A stretch of DNA of 12,210 nucleotides from Spirochaetaceae bacterium (GCA_031290405.1 JAITNO010000020.1:1-12210); one strand, 5' to 3'; shown: positions 1 to 7,350, counted from the stretch's first letter. Translations and numbers: made by a program. The notes: a model not told the origin generated them from the letters alone.

Positions 1-1434
1 AATGTCTTTACGGGCTGGAACGAAAGCGCGGGCGGGGGCGGCGCAAGCTACGCTGCCGGAGCGTCCGTCACCGTTACGCGAAACATGGTTTTCTACGCGC
101 AATGGATCGACGGCTCAACGCCGCAGTATACCGTTACTTTTAATGCAAACGGCGCGACGGGCGGAGCGCCCCCCGCGCCGCAGACGGTGTACCGCGGCGT
201 CAGCATCAGCCTTCCAGGTCAAGGCACGCTCAGCTTTGCCGGCAAAACATTCGACGGCTGGAACAGCGCCGCCAACGGTGCGGGCGCCAATTACACCGTG
301 GGCGCTTCGTTCACGGTGAACGCCCACGTAACGCTCTACGCAAAGTGGCGGAGCGCGGTGCAATACACGGTAACCTATCACGCCAACGGCGCGGAAGGCG
401 GCACGGCTCCGGCAGCCCAAACGGTGGATCCAGGCGCCGAAATCACCCTGCCTGGCGCGGGAAGCCTTAACTTTTCCGACAGAACATTTGACGGCTGGAA
501 CACCAACGCGGGCGGCACGGGCGCGGCTTACGCCGAAGGCGCCTCCTACACGGTGAACGCGAACGCGACGCTTTACGCGCAGTGGATAAGTACGCCTATT
601 GTGCCGGAGGGCAGCACACTTGCACAGAAACTCGCGTATATCGCGGGCCGTGCTGATGATGGGACGGTGTATGATATTCTTATTGATCAGAATGAATACC
701 CTAACCCACAGGCAGTTTCAACACAGGGAAGAAACGTGACGGTCAATTTGCAAAGCGCAAATGCATCAGATATTAAGACCATACAGATTTACAGTACCGG
801 CACGCTTCTTACCGTCGGAAGCAACATCACGCTTGTTTTGGAGAATATCATCATCAGGGGAAGCGCATTTAATACCTCACAGACGGTAGTGGTTGGATCT
901 GGCGGAACTCTTGTTCTGAATACAGGGGCAAGCATTACGGGAAATACCATGACAACAAGTAATGCATCCACCGGTGGTGGAGGTTTATGGGTGAATGGAG
1001 GTATCTTGGACATGAATGATGGAGAAATAAGTGGTAATGAAAGTAGATCAAATGGCGGTGGAGTACTTGTGAGCAATCATGGACAATTCAACATGAAAGG
1101 AGGACGGATAGTTAATAATGAGGCGAAAACTGCTGCCGGAGGTGGATTTTTCGTTACTGGTGGCAGCAGCTTAACAATGACCGGTGGTACGATTGCGGGA
1201 AATAAAGCTAACACATGGGCAGGCGGTGTGTTTTGTGAAACAGACAGCACTTTTAGAAAAATTGCCGTCGGAGGAAGTTCTACAAGCGGTGTCATATATG
1301 GTTCAACAGAAGGTGACAACGCAAATACAGCAACCTCAGGCGCTGCCGTCCATTGTAGATCAAAAGCTAGAAGCAGGACATTAGGACAATACGATGAAAT
1401 ATCCAATCTCAACCTTAATGTCGGCTGGGAATAA
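1..1434 (+). CDS. Surface protein with InlB-type repeats and a beta-helix, 5' partial
   Basis: The frame is open from base 1, so the N-terminus and any signal peptide lie outside the window; 477 residues are visible. Residues 1-42 are the end of one repeat. Residues 43-121 and 122-199 are two further repeats with a 79-residue period. Each has the InlB B-repeat/Listeria-Bacteroides (Flg_new) signature: YTVT.NANGA, then TFDGWN, then LYA.W. After a linker (about 200-230), the C-terminal half has short Gly-rich turns of the type GGTLVLNTGASITGN and GGGVLVSNHG, typical of a right-handed parallel beta-helix. The protein ends in GWE, with no LPxTG motif or membrane anchor. It is probably exported and displayed on the cell surface. 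Its ligand cannot be read from the sequence. The repeat half is GC-rich and the helix half clearly AT-richer. The domain calls are firm; the adhesin-like role is inference. Confidence 0.85.
   Translation, partial: NVFTGWNESAGGGGASYAAGASVTVTRNMVFYAQWIDGSTPQYTVTFNANGATGGAPPAPQTVYRGVSISLPGQGTLSFAGKTFDGWNSAANGAGANYTVGASFTVNAHVTLYAKWRSAVQYTVTYHANGAEGGTAPAAQTVDPGAEITLPGAGSLNFSDRTFDGWNTNAGGTGAAYAEGASYTVNANATLYAQWISTPIVPEGSTLAQKLAYIAGRADDGTVYDILIDQNEYPNPQAVSTQGRNVTVNLQSANASDIKTIQIYSTGTLLTVGSNITLVLENIIIRGSAFNTSQTVVVGSGGTLVLNTGASITGNTMTTSNASTGGGGLWVNGGILDMNDGEISGNESRSNGGGVLVSNHGQFNMKGGRIVNNEAKTAAGGGFFVTGGSSLTMTGGTIAGNKANTWAGGVFCETDSTFRKIAVGGSSTSGVIYGSTEGDNANTATSGAAVHCRSKARSRTLGQYDEISNLNLNVGWE
127..600 (+). 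repeat. Two tandem 237-nt coding repeats (InlB-type units)
   Basis: Bases 127-363 and 364-600 encode two consecutive 79-residue units with the same order of motifs: NANGA, GG.AP..QTV, SLPG or TLPG, TFDGWN, GAS.TVNA and LYA.W. A third, partial unit precedes them (1-126). The units differ at many codons, so this is not a recent perfect duplication. The shared stretches could still allow copy-number change by recombination. Confidence 0.8.
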
Positions 1435-1474
1435 GCCCACGCCGGAAATTGCTGTTTAGAGCGCGTTGTTTTGC

Positions 1475-1505
1475 AGGCGGCCTCCTTAGGGGGGCCGCCT
1501 TTTTT
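1475..1505 (+). terminator. Rho-independent terminator of the surface protein gene
   Basis: An 11-bp stem (1475-1485 with 1490-1500, one G-T pair) closes a TTAG loop and is followed at once by six T (1500-1505). It lies 41 bases after the surface-protein stop codon. An almost identical hairpin occurs at 2154-2185. Confidence 0.85.
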
Positions 1506-1566
1506 GTGGGGGGGGGAGGGGTCAACCCACGCGTTCCGATAAAAAACAAAACAAGCAAAACAACGC

Positions 1567-1595
1567 TTGACAAGATATTCTGTGTGTAATACATT
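1567..1595 (+). promoter_or_regulatory. Promoter of TA module 1, placing the start site at the toxin ATG
   Basis: A perfect -35 TTGACA (1567-1572), a 17-nt spacer and TACATT (1590-1595, four of six consensus bases) form a sigma70-type promoter. The expected start, seven bases after the -10, is base 1602, the A of the toxin ATG. TAATAC at 1587 is an alternative -10 but would leave only 14 nt of spacer. No Shine-Dalgarno sequence lies between promoter and ATG. Confidence 0.6.
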
Positions 1596-1601
1596 GTTTA
1601 C

Positions 1602-1877
1602 ATGGTTAGATATGAGGATGAAATTGTAAAGAAAATTGCCAAAAGGCAAATTCCGCAAGACATATTCATCCATATCAATAATGCTTTTATGGCATTAGAC
1701 TTAACCAAAGACATGAACCTTTTTGACATTAAGCAGTTAAAAATGTCAACGGGGACCGAACGAATATATTACCGATTAAGAAAAAGCAAGTGTCGGGCAA
1801 TATTCTATTTGGAAGGAAATGATATTTGGGTTGTAGCCCTTGATAAAAGGGAGGTTGTGTACAAAAAATGGCAGTAA
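1602..1877 (+). CDS. RelE/ParE-superfamily toxin of TA module 1
   Basis: This 91-residue basic protein matches the RelE/ParE superfamily in size and C-terminal pattern. That pattern is YYRLRKSKCRAIFYLE (about 56-71), a strand with IWVVAL, then DKREVVYKKW at the end. In the family this is the core sheet plus the basic and Tyr residues that bind or cleave mRNA on the ribosome (RelE-type) or act on gyrase (ParE-type). The sequence does not tell which. The gene overlaps the downstream RHH gene by 10 nt, a toxin-first (HigBA-like) order. There is no Shine-Dalgarno site and a promoter sits immediately upstream, so translation may be leaderless. The gene is much richer in A+T than its neighbours, suggesting acquisition. 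The superfamily is fairly sure; target and exact subfamily are not. Confidence 0.72.
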   Translation: MVRYEDEIVKKIAKRQIPQDIFIHINNAFMALDLTKDMNLFDIKQLKMSTGTERIYYRLRKSKCRAIFYLEGNDIWVVALDKREVVYKKWQ

Positions 1878-2092
1878 TATCATTAAGGCTTAACCAGGAT
1901 GAAGAAGACATGATTGGTTTTTTATCAGATTTCTACGGGCAGGATCGATCCGCGCTGATAAAATTTTCTCTGAAGGAATTATATGAAGATATAATTGACC
2001 GAAAAACCATAAGCCGCTATGAAAAAAGAGAGAAAGAAGGTAAAACATCCTTTGCGTCGTCAGATGAGGTGTTAAAAAGTTTAATATTGTAA
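1868..2092 (+). CDS. Ribbon-helix-helix antitoxin of TA module 1 (RelB-like, DUF6290-like)
   Basis: The 74-residue product starts with the beta-strand/helix pattern AVISLRLNQDEEDMIGFLSD. A second helix, RSALIKFSLKELYEDI (about 31-46), follows, as in small RHH (Arc/MetJ-type) antitoxins of the RelB-like DUF6290 group. The charged C-terminal tail (about 47-74, with SSDEVLKSL near the end) would wrap the toxin. The RHH part should dimerise, bind the module's promoter and autorepress. The ATG lies inside the toxin gene (10-nt overlap), so the two are probably translationally coupled. AGGGAGG at 1848-1854 may serve as a Shine-Dalgarno site, though its 13-nt spacing is long. Base composition is AT-rich, like the toxin gene. 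Confidence 0.75.
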   Translation: MAVISLRLNQDEEDMIGFLSDFYGQDRSALIKFSLKELYEDIIDRKTISRYEKREKEGKTSFASSDEVLKSLIL

Positions 2093-2153
2093 ATTAAAAA
2101 CCGTGCGCCGTCCGTAGCCCCCCCCCGCAAGCGCACAGAGCCGTCCCCCGCGC

Positions 2154-2185
2154 AGGCGGCCTCCTTCGGGGGGCCGCCTTTGTTT
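2154..2185 (+). terminator. Terminator after TA module 1, nearly identical to the one at 1475
   Basis: An 11-bp stem (2154-2164 with 2169-2179) closes a TTCG loop in the very stable C(UUCG)G context. A broken T tract follows, TTTGTTT. Stem and flanks match the terminator at 1475-1505 except for one loop base and the T tract. The two hairpins bracket the TA pair. Confidence 0.8.
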
Positions 2186-2239
2186 GGGGGCGGAGGAGGG
2201 CTTGGCTTGCGGGGAAGCGGGATGCCCTCCCTCTGCCTC

Positions 2240-2268
2240 TTGAGCTTGGCAGGCGTTTTCGGCATACT
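2240..2268 (+). promoter_or_regulatory. Candidate ddl promoter, start site at the ATG
   Basis: TTGAGC (2240-2245), a 17-nt spacer and CATACT (2263-2268) match the sigma70 consensus at four of six bases each. The expected transcription start is base 2275, the A of the ddl ATG. The six bases between the -10 and the ATG contain no Shine-Dalgarno site. Confidence 0.4.
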
Positions 2269-2274
2269 CGCGGC

Positions 2275-3381
2275 ATGGCAAAACTCAGAGTTGGCATTTT
2301 GTTTGGCGGGCGTTCGGCTGAACATGAGGTGTCCCTGCAATCGGCAAAGAACGTCTTCGAGGCGATTGACAGGGAGAAGTTTGAACCTGTGCTTATCGGC
2401 ATCGACAAGAGCGGGCGGTGGCTGTTTGAAAACGCCGAAGACTTTCTGCTCTTCGGCGCAGACCCAAAGAAGATCAGGCTGAACCTGGATGGGGCTCATG
2501 TCGCCCTCGTTCCGCAATCGGGGGGGACCCTCTCTTGTCTTGGGGGGGACTCGCGCGGCGCGTCGGGCACGCTTTCGCTCGACGTTGCGTTTCCGATTCT
2601 CCACGGGCCTTTTGGCGAGGACGGTACGGTTCAGGGCTTGCTTAAGCTTGCGGGGATTCCGTTTGTGGGCGCGGGTGTGCTTGGCTCCGCGGTGGGCATG
2701 GACAAGGATGTGATGAAGCGGCTGCTTCGCGGGGCGGGGCTGCCGGTGGGGAAGTACCGCGTCCTTCACGATTGGGAGGGGATTCCGTCCTATGGGGAGC
2801 TTGCCGCAGAGCTGGGGACGCCGCTTTTTGTAAAGCCGGCGAACATGGGCTCGTCGGTGGGCGTCAATAAGATCCACGACGAGGGGGAATGCGCGGCGTT
2901 CATCAAGGAGGCGTTCAAGTACGACGCGAAGGTTGTGCTGGAAGAGTTTATCGCGGGGAGAGAGATTGAGTGCGCGGTGCTTGGCAACGAGAAGCCGTTC
3001 GCCTCGGTTCCGGGCGAAATTAGGCCGACGCACGAATTCTATTCCTACGACGCGAAGTATATCGACGACAACGGCGCGGCGCTGGACGTTCCGGCGCAGC
3101 TTCCGCCTGAGGCGGCGCGGGAGGTGCAAGAACTCGCGGTGAAGGCGTTCACGACGCTTTGCTGCGAGGGGCTTGCCCGCGTGGATTTTTTCCTTGCGGA
3201 GGACGGGCGGTTTTTTGTGAACGAAATCAACACGATGCCCGGCTTTACGAAAATCAGTATGTATCCAAAACTCTTCACGGCGTCGGGCATCGGCTACACG
3301 GAGCTTATCACGCGTCTTATTGAGCTTGCCATCGCCCGCTTTGAAAAAGAAAAAACGCTCCTCACGAGTTATGCCTGTTAA
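2275..3381 (+). CDS. ddl: D-alanine--D-alanine ligase
   Basis: This cytoplasmic ATP-grasp enzyme joins two D-Ala with ATP hydrolysis to make the dipeptide that ends the peptidoglycan stem peptide. All signatures are present in its 368 residues, the usual length. They include GGRSAEHEVS (11-20, with the catalytic-type Glu16) and HGPFGEDGTVQG (110-121). GSSVG (192-196) and the omega-loop EFYSYDAKY (254-262) follow. The metal ligands are Asp304, Glu317 and Asn319 (DFFL, NEIN). Tyr and Lys in the omega loop indicate a D-Ala-D-Ala rather than a D-Ala-D-lactate enzyme. Residues 81-98 (QSGGTL...GASG) form a Gly/Ser-rich insert encoded around two G7 tracts. The start fits the family (AKLRVGILFGG), but no Shine-Dalgarno is visible. 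The gene stands alone between TA module 1 and pckG. Confidence 0.95.
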   Translation: MAKLRVGILFGGRSAEHEVSLQSAKNVFEAIDREKFEPVLIGIDKSGRWLFENAEDFLLFGADPKKIRLNLDGAHVALVPQSGGTLSCLGGDSRGASGTLSLDVAFPILHGPFGEDGTVQGLLKLAGIPFVGAGVLGSAVGMDKDVMKRLLRGAGLPVGKYRVLHDWEGIPSYGELAAELGTPLFVKPANMGSSVGVNKIHDEGECAAFIKEAFKYDAKVVLEEFIAGREIECAVLGNEKPFASVPGEIRPTHEFYSYDAKYIDDNGAALDVPAQLPPEAAREVQELAVKAFTTLCCEGLARVDFFLAEDGRFFVNEINTMPGFTKISMYPKLFTASGIGYTELITRLIELAIARFEKEKTLLTSYAC

Positions 3382-3558
3382 CGCGATGCCGATGAGCGCA
3401 GGGTCGGCGGGGGCCTATGCAAAGGAAGAAACATCCGCTACATTAACACCATCCAACGGTTGCGGAGGCGCGACTGATTGACTTTTGTAAGGGGGCGCCG
3501 CAAGCGCTTTCTGCCTTCCGTTTGGTAAGAGAACGGGGGTGTAGCTAACTAACTTTGT

Positions 3559-3566
3559 AAGGAGAG
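3559..3566 (+). promoter_or_regulatory. Shine-Dalgarno site of pckG
   Basis: AAGGAGAG, with AAGGAG six bases from the ATG at 3571, is a near-perfect anti-16S match. It fixes the pckG start. The 189-base gap from ddl shows no convincing promoter and no strong terminator. Confidence 0.85.
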
Positions 3567-3570
3567 TTTT

Positions 3571-5391
3571 ATGAAACTGAGTGAACTGAAGCATGGCGGT
3601 TTGAAAAAGTGGGTCGAGGAGGCCGTCGCCCTGATGACGCCCGACGCGGTTGAGGTGTGCGACGGCACGAGCGCCGAGTATGACAGGATGATCGCGCTGA
3701 TGAAGGATGCGGGGCTTGCCACCGAGCTGAATCAAAAGAAGCTCCCCGGGTGCTTCCTCTTCCGTTCCGACCCGTCGGACGTGGCCCGCGTGGAAGCGCG
3801 CACCTACATTGCCTCGAAGTCGAAGGACGACGCCGGCCCGACGAACAACTGGATCGACCCCGCCGAGCTTAAAAAGACGATGCGGGGGCTCTACGGCGCC
3901 TGCATGAAGGGGCGCACGATGTTCGTCATTCCCTATTCGATGGGGCCCATCGGCTCGGAGATTGCCAAAATCGGCGTCGAAATTACCGATTCGCCCTACG
4001 TCGTCGCAAATATGCACATCATGGCGCGCGTGGGGACGAAGGTCCTCGACGTGCTGGGCGCGGACGGCTTCTTCGTCCCCTGCTACCATTCGATAGGCAA
4101 GCCTCTTGCCGCAGGCGAAAAGGACAACGGCGTCTGGCCCTGCGCGCCGCTCGATAAAAAATACATCTCCCACTTCCCCGAGACGCGCGAGATTTGGTCA
4201 TACGGCTCCGGGTACGGCGGGAACGCCCTGCTTGGCAAAAAATGCCTCGCGCTCCGCATCGCCTCGGTTCTGGCGCGGGACGAGGGCTGGCTCGCTGAGC
4301 ATATGCTCATCCTCAAGATCACCAACCCCCAGGGCGCGGTGAAGTACATCACCGGCGCGTTCCCCTCGGCCTGCGGCAAGACGAACCTCGCCATGCTGAT
4401 TCCCACCCTCCCCGGCTGGAAGGTGGAGACGGTCGGCGACGACATCGCCTGGATGAAGTTCGGCGCGGACGGGCGGCTCTACGCGATCAACCCCGAAGCG
4501 GGTTTCTTCGGCGTGGCCCCCGGCACCAACAACGAGAGCAACCACAACGCGATGGAATCGATCAAGAAAAACACGATTTACACGAACGTCGCCCTTACGG
4601 CGGACAAAGACGTCTGGTGGGAGGGCATAGGCTACGACGCCCCCGGTTCCCTTACCGACTGGAAGGGCAAACCCTGGACGCAGGACAAGGCAAACAAGAA
4701 CCAGGAGCCGGCGGCGCACCCCAACTCGCGCTTTACCGCTCCGGCGAAGCAATGCCCGGCAATCGCCAAAGAATGGGAAGACCCCAAGGGCGTCCCGATT
4801 TCGGCGTTCCTCTTCGGCGGCAGGCGTCCTAAGACAATTCCGCTGGTCAATCAGGCGAAGAGCTGGATACACGGCGTGTTCATGGGCTCCATCGTCGGCT
4901 CGGAGGTTACCGCCGCCGCGCTGGATGTCCAGGCGGGCACCATCCGCCGCGACCCCTTCGCGATGCTCCCCTTCTGCGGCTATCACATGGGCGATTACTT
5001 CAAACATTGGATAAAAATCGGCAAGGGACACGACGAAGCCAAGCTGCCGAAGATTTTCTTCGTCAACTGGTTCCGCAAGGACGATGCCGGTAAGTTTATC
5101 TGGCCCGGCTACGGCGAGAATTCCCGCGTGCTTGCGTGGATCTTCGACCGTTGCGACGGCAAAGGCGGCGCGGTCGAGACGCCCATCGGCACGCTGCCGA
5201 CGCCGGACGCGATCATCCCTCCGGCGGGCGTCGGCGAACAGGACATGAAGGAACTCCTCAAGGTTGACATTGCCGGTTGGAAGGCCGAGATCAAGGACGT
5301 ACGGGACAACCACTATCCAAAGTTCGGCGACAAACTGCCCAAGGAGCTGTATGTCGAGCTGGATTCGATCGAAAAAAGGCTGAACGCTTGA
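3571..5391 (+). CDS. pckG: Phosphoenolpyruvate carboxykinase (GTP)
   Basis: It interconverts oxaloacetate plus GTP with PEP, CO2 and GDP. In fermenters it often runs towards CO2 fixation and succinate; in others it opens gluconeogenesis. The 606 residues match the GTP-type family along the whole length. The P-loop GAFPSACGKTN (262-272) contains the hyper-reactive Cys268 typical of GTP-dependent enzymes and Lys270. Metal-binding VGDDIAW includes Asp290 and Asp291, and FGGRRPKTIPLV lies further on. The ATP-type family has different signatures, so the nucleotide assignment is safe. A strong Shine-Dalgarno supports the start. With HPr just downstream, the PEP node and the PEP-phosphotransferase branch are adjacent, although a large hairpin separates them. 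Confidence 0.97.
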   Translation: MKLSELKHGGLKKWVEEAVALMTPDAVEVCDGTSAEYDRMIALMKDAGLATELNQKKLPGCFLFRSDPSDVARVEARTYIASKSKDDAGPTNNWIDPAELKKTMRGLYGACMKGRTMFVIPYSMGPIGSEIAKIGVEITDSPYVVANMHIMARVGTKVLDVLGADGFFVPCYHSIGKPLAAGEKDNGVWPCAPLDKKYISHFPETREIWSYGSGYGGNALLGKKCLALRIASVLARDEGWLAEHMLILKITNPQGAVKYITGAFPSACGKTNLAMLIPTLPGWKVETVGDDIAWMKFGADGRLYAINPEAGFFGVAPGTNNESNHNAMESIKKNTIYTNVALTADKDVWWEGIGYDAPGSLTDWKGKPWTQDKANKNQEPAAHPNSRFTAPAKQCPAIAKEWEDPKGVPISAFLFGGRRPKTIPLVNQAKSWIHGVFMGSIVGSEVTAAALDVQAGTIRRDPFAMLPFCGYHMGDYFKHWIKIGKGHDEAKLPKIFFVNWFRKDDAGKFIWPGYGENSRVLAWIFDRCDGKGGAVETPIGTLPTPDAIIPPAGVGEQDMKELLKVDIAGWKAEIKDVRDNHYPKFGDKLPKELYVELDSIEKRLNA

Positions 5392-5397
5392 AGATTA

Positions 5398-5447
5398 GGC
5401 CGCGAACGACGCGGGGCGCCCTCTTGCGCCCTCCCCCGTTCGCGGCC
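5398..5447 (+). terminator. Strong hairpin after pckG (terminator-like, no T tract)
   Basis: A perfect 11-bp outer stem (5398-5408 with 5437-5447, GGCCGCGAACG and its complement) holds a second 6-bp stem (5414-5419 with 5426-5431). It begins seven bases after the pckG stop. No T tract follows, so it may act as a 3'-end-protecting or Rho-assisted structure rather than a classical terminator. Confidence 0.6.
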
Positions 5448-5506
5448 GCTTCTCCCGTGCCCCCGCCTGACAGCGGTCGTTGCCGTTGCAATTTTGATGT
5501 AGCTAT

Positions 5507-5773
5507 ATGTATGAAAAAACAATAACAGTCGTCAATAGATCCGGCCTGCACGCCAGACCGTCTTCGGTTCTTGTCGAAAAAACAAAAGACTTTAAGAGCT
5601 CCATTTATTTTCAATGCGGCTCAAACACGATAAACGCAAAGTCGATACTCGGCATCATCACGCTGGGCGCGGCTTACGGGAACGAAATAAAAATCATCGC
5701 GGAAGGCGAGGACGAGGAAGCCGCCGTCGAAGCCCTAGCCCACGTCTTTGAATCAAAATTCCAGGAAGAATGA
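5507..5773 (+). CDS. ptsH: Phosphocarrier protein HPr
   Basis: HPr passes phosphate from enzyme I to PTS EIIA domains and, when phosphorylated on serine, acts as a regulator. The 88-residue length is exact for the family. His15 lies in SGLHARPSS, and Ser46 in the KSILGIITLG segment occupies the HPr kinase site, so both functions appear possible. No PTS enzyme or HPr kinase gene lies in the window, so it may serve a sugar PTS elsewhere or be mainly regulatory. The start is fixed by an upstream in-frame stop and by homology, but no Shine-Dalgarno is visible. TATATG overlaps the start codon. Confidence 0.95.
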   Translation: MYEKTITVVNRSGLHARPSSVLVEKTKDFKSSIYFQCGSNTINAKSILGIITLGAAYGNEIKIIAEGEDEEAAVEALAHVFESKFQEE

Positions 5774-5788
5774 ACGCGGAGAGAGCCC

Positions 5789-5817
5789 TTGACGAGTTAA
5801 AATACGAATTGGATAAT
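5789..5817 (+). promoter_or_regulatory. Promoter of the amidotransferase gene, start site at or one base before the ATG
   Basis: TTGACG (5789-5794) and GATAAT (5812-5817), each five of six consensus bases, are separated by exactly 17 nt. The expected transcription start is 5824-5825, and the best start codon is ATG at 5825. The promoter lies just after the HPr stop, so the gene is probably transcribed on its own with no untranslated leader. Confidence 0.65.
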
Positions 5818-5824
5818 GCAAAAG

Positions 5825-6394
5825 ATGATACTGCTAATCGACAACTACGATAGCTTCTCGTACAACCTGTATCAGATGCTTGGGGCATACAATCCCGATA
5901 TACGCGTCGCGCTGAACGACGCCCTCAGTCTTGCCGACATCGAAAAGCTCTCTCCGTCGCACATCGTGCTGTCGCCGGGGCCGGGAAGGCCGCAGAACGC
6001 AGGCATCTGCGAAGACGCGATACGGCATTTTGCCGGCAAAGTCCCCATCCTCGGCGTGTGCCTCGGGCATCAGGCAATATGCGAGGTCTACGGCGCCACC
6101 GTTACCTACGCCAAAACCCTGATGCACGGAAAAGCGTCGGCGATAAGCCTCGACCCGTCATGCCCGATCTTTGCGGGACTGCCGCCCATTATCGACGGCG
6201 CCCGCTACCATTCGCTCGCCGCCGACCGGGCAACCATACCCGAAACGCTCATCGTAAACGCCCGCACCGACGACGGCGAAGTGATGGGCGTCGCCCACCG
6301 CCATCACCCCGTTTTCGGCGTTCAGTTCCACCCCGAATCAATTTTAACGCCAAAAGGCTCCGTCATCTTGGGCAACTTTTTAAGGCAGCCCTAA
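5825..6394 (+). CDS. pabA/trpG: Glutamine amidotransferase of anthranilate/aminodeoxychorismate synthase
   Basis: This class I (triad) glutaminase releases ammonia from glutamine for a TrpE or PabB partner acting on chorismate. The 189-residue protein begins with the family hallmark MILLIDNYDSF. It carries the oxyanion-loop motif SPGPGRP (50-56), nucleophile Cys79 in GVCLGHQ, and His169/Glu171 in FHPES. Length and motifs match TrpG/PabA, which cannot be told apart by sequence alone. No trpE or pabB is in the window, so it may serve both tryptophan and folate synthesis. An alternative ATG lies three codons upstream (5816), inside the -10 element, so 5825 is preferred. Its stop overlaps the convergent lipoprotein stop by two bases. 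Confidence 0.9.
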   Translation: MILLIDNYDSFSYNLYQMLGAYNPDIRVALNDALSLADIEKLSPSHIVLSPGPGRPQNAGICEDAIRHFAGKVPILGVCLGHQAICEVYGATVTYAKTLMHGKASAISLDPSCPIFAGLPPIIDGARYHSLAADRATIPETLIVNARTDDGEVMGVAHRHHPVFGVQFHPESILTPKGSVILGNFLRQP

Positions 6395-7194
6395 GGCGGC
6401 CCCGGATAGCATTCAAACACCCAAGCCCCCTTCGTGCAGCGGAGCGTGCCTTTCGGACAAAAGAATGAATCAACCGCATCGTTCAGGGCGAGAACCGCCT
6501 TTGCATCCTTTTCCCAGAGAAAAGCCCCCGCAAACGGCGAAACGCCCACCCACGGCCCATCCTCGGGGATTTCGACGCTGCAATCCACCGTTGTGCGCGG
6601 GACGACGCTCCGTGAGTTAAACCCCGAAGCCGCCGTCTTTATCGCCATTTCGCGCCAATCGACAATCCACGGGTCGTCGCAAACGCGCTCGTCCAGTTTC
6701 CGCTCGGTAAACAGCTCCCGAAACCGCTTCCAATCAAAATAGTGCGGCTGCCTTTGGCTCCCCCCCCACCGCGACAACTCAGCGTAAAACACCGCGTCCA
6801 CCCCGCGCTCCCAGCTTAACCGAATTGCCCCGCCCCTGGCGTCCAGCGGATATATCGCCCCGCACGGCTTCATCGTGCCCGGAGCAATCCCCCGTTCAAG
6901 CCAATAGGGGTAGGCAATGACGGGCGTCGCCGCAGCCTCCAAAACATGGACCCGCGGAAGGGCTCCCCCATCCGCATCCGCCTGGACGCGCCTCCCGTCG
7001 CCGTCAACCCACACCAGGCGCCAAGCGCACCGCCCCAGCGCCTCTGCCCACAGAGCCGGCAGGACCGGCAGCTCAAGCCCATATTCAGCGTGCAGGGCCG
7101 GCTCAGAGCAACCGGCAAGCGCCGGACAGCACAGCACAGCGCAGAACCCCGCCAGACCAACCAATCGCAGCAAAGCATACACCAAATTCTTCAT
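6391..7194 (-). CDS. Predicted lipoprotein of unknown function
   Basis: The 267-residue protein has a lipoprotein signal: a short basic start (MKNLVYALLR), a hydrophobic core and lipobox LAGC with acceptor Cys29. It should be lipidated and exported. The mature part is soluble, with many aromatic residues and strand-like segments such as PVIAYPYWLERGI, GAIYPLDARGGAIRLSWE and FDWKRFRELF. I do not recognise a catalytic motif. It resembles, from memory, conserved treponemal lipoproteins of unknown role. It converges on the amidotransferase gene with overlapping stop codons. No clear Shine-Dalgarno or promoter is visible before the ATG. A C8 run on the plus strand (6760-6767) falls inside its coding region as a possible slippage site. 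Confidence 0.75.
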   Translation of the reverse strand: MKNLVYALLRLVGLAGFCAVLCCPALAGCSEPALHAEYGLELPVLPALWAEALGRCAWRLVWVDGDGRRVQADADGGALPRVHVLEAAATPVIAYPYWLERGIAPGTMKPCGAIYPLDARGGAIRLSWERGVDAVFYAELSRWGGSQRQPHYFDWKRFRELFTERKLDERVCDDPWIVDWREMAIKTAASGFNSRSVVPRTTVDCSVEIPEDGPWVGVSPFAGAFLWEKDAKAVLALNDAVDSFFCPKGTLRCTKGAWVFECYPGPP

Positions 7195-7350
7195 GCCTAC
7201 TTAGTGCCGCGCACCATCATTTTGCTTTATTCACAGTGGGGTTTGATACCCCGCCCGGAGACAGACGCCGCCGCCATCATCCTCGCCATCATGCGCGACC
7301 CCTACATCCGCGCCATAGGACGCGCAATAAGAAAGAGGGGATAGAGACCG

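Noticed and set aside
2017..3129. Long minus-strand open frame opposite ddl
   Set aside because: A shadow of ddl; its end also reads through the terminator hairpin and the antitoxin gene.
3371..3481. 36-codon frame overlapping the ddl end
   Set aside because: Low-complexity Ala/Gly/Ser peptide, no Shine-Dalgarno and no recognisable family.
3382..3558. Promoter for pckG in the ddl-pckG gap (TTGACT at 3478, TTGGTA at 3522)
   Set aside because: Neither has an acceptable -10 at the right spacing, so no promoter is called.
4198..5313. Long minus-strand open frame opposite pckG
   Set aside because: A shadow of a well-conserved plus-strand gene with high third-position GC; the Arg/Val-rich product has no family features.
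5480..5509. Promoter TTGCCG-N18-TATATG before ptsH
   Set aside because: It would start transcription inside the gene, after the ATG, which does not fit the HPr start.
5770..5853. 27-codon frame overlapping the HPr stop (ATGA)
   Set aside because: It contains the amidotransferase promoter and runs 29 bases into that gene. Chance overlap is more likely.
7204..7344. 46-codon plus-strand frame starting at GTG 7204 and ending before the tandem repeats
   Set aside because: The peptide looks fairly protein-like (RPETDAAAIILAIMRDPY), but there is no Shine-Dalgarno or promoter and the frame is open from inside the opposite lipoprotein gene. Not supported enough to call.
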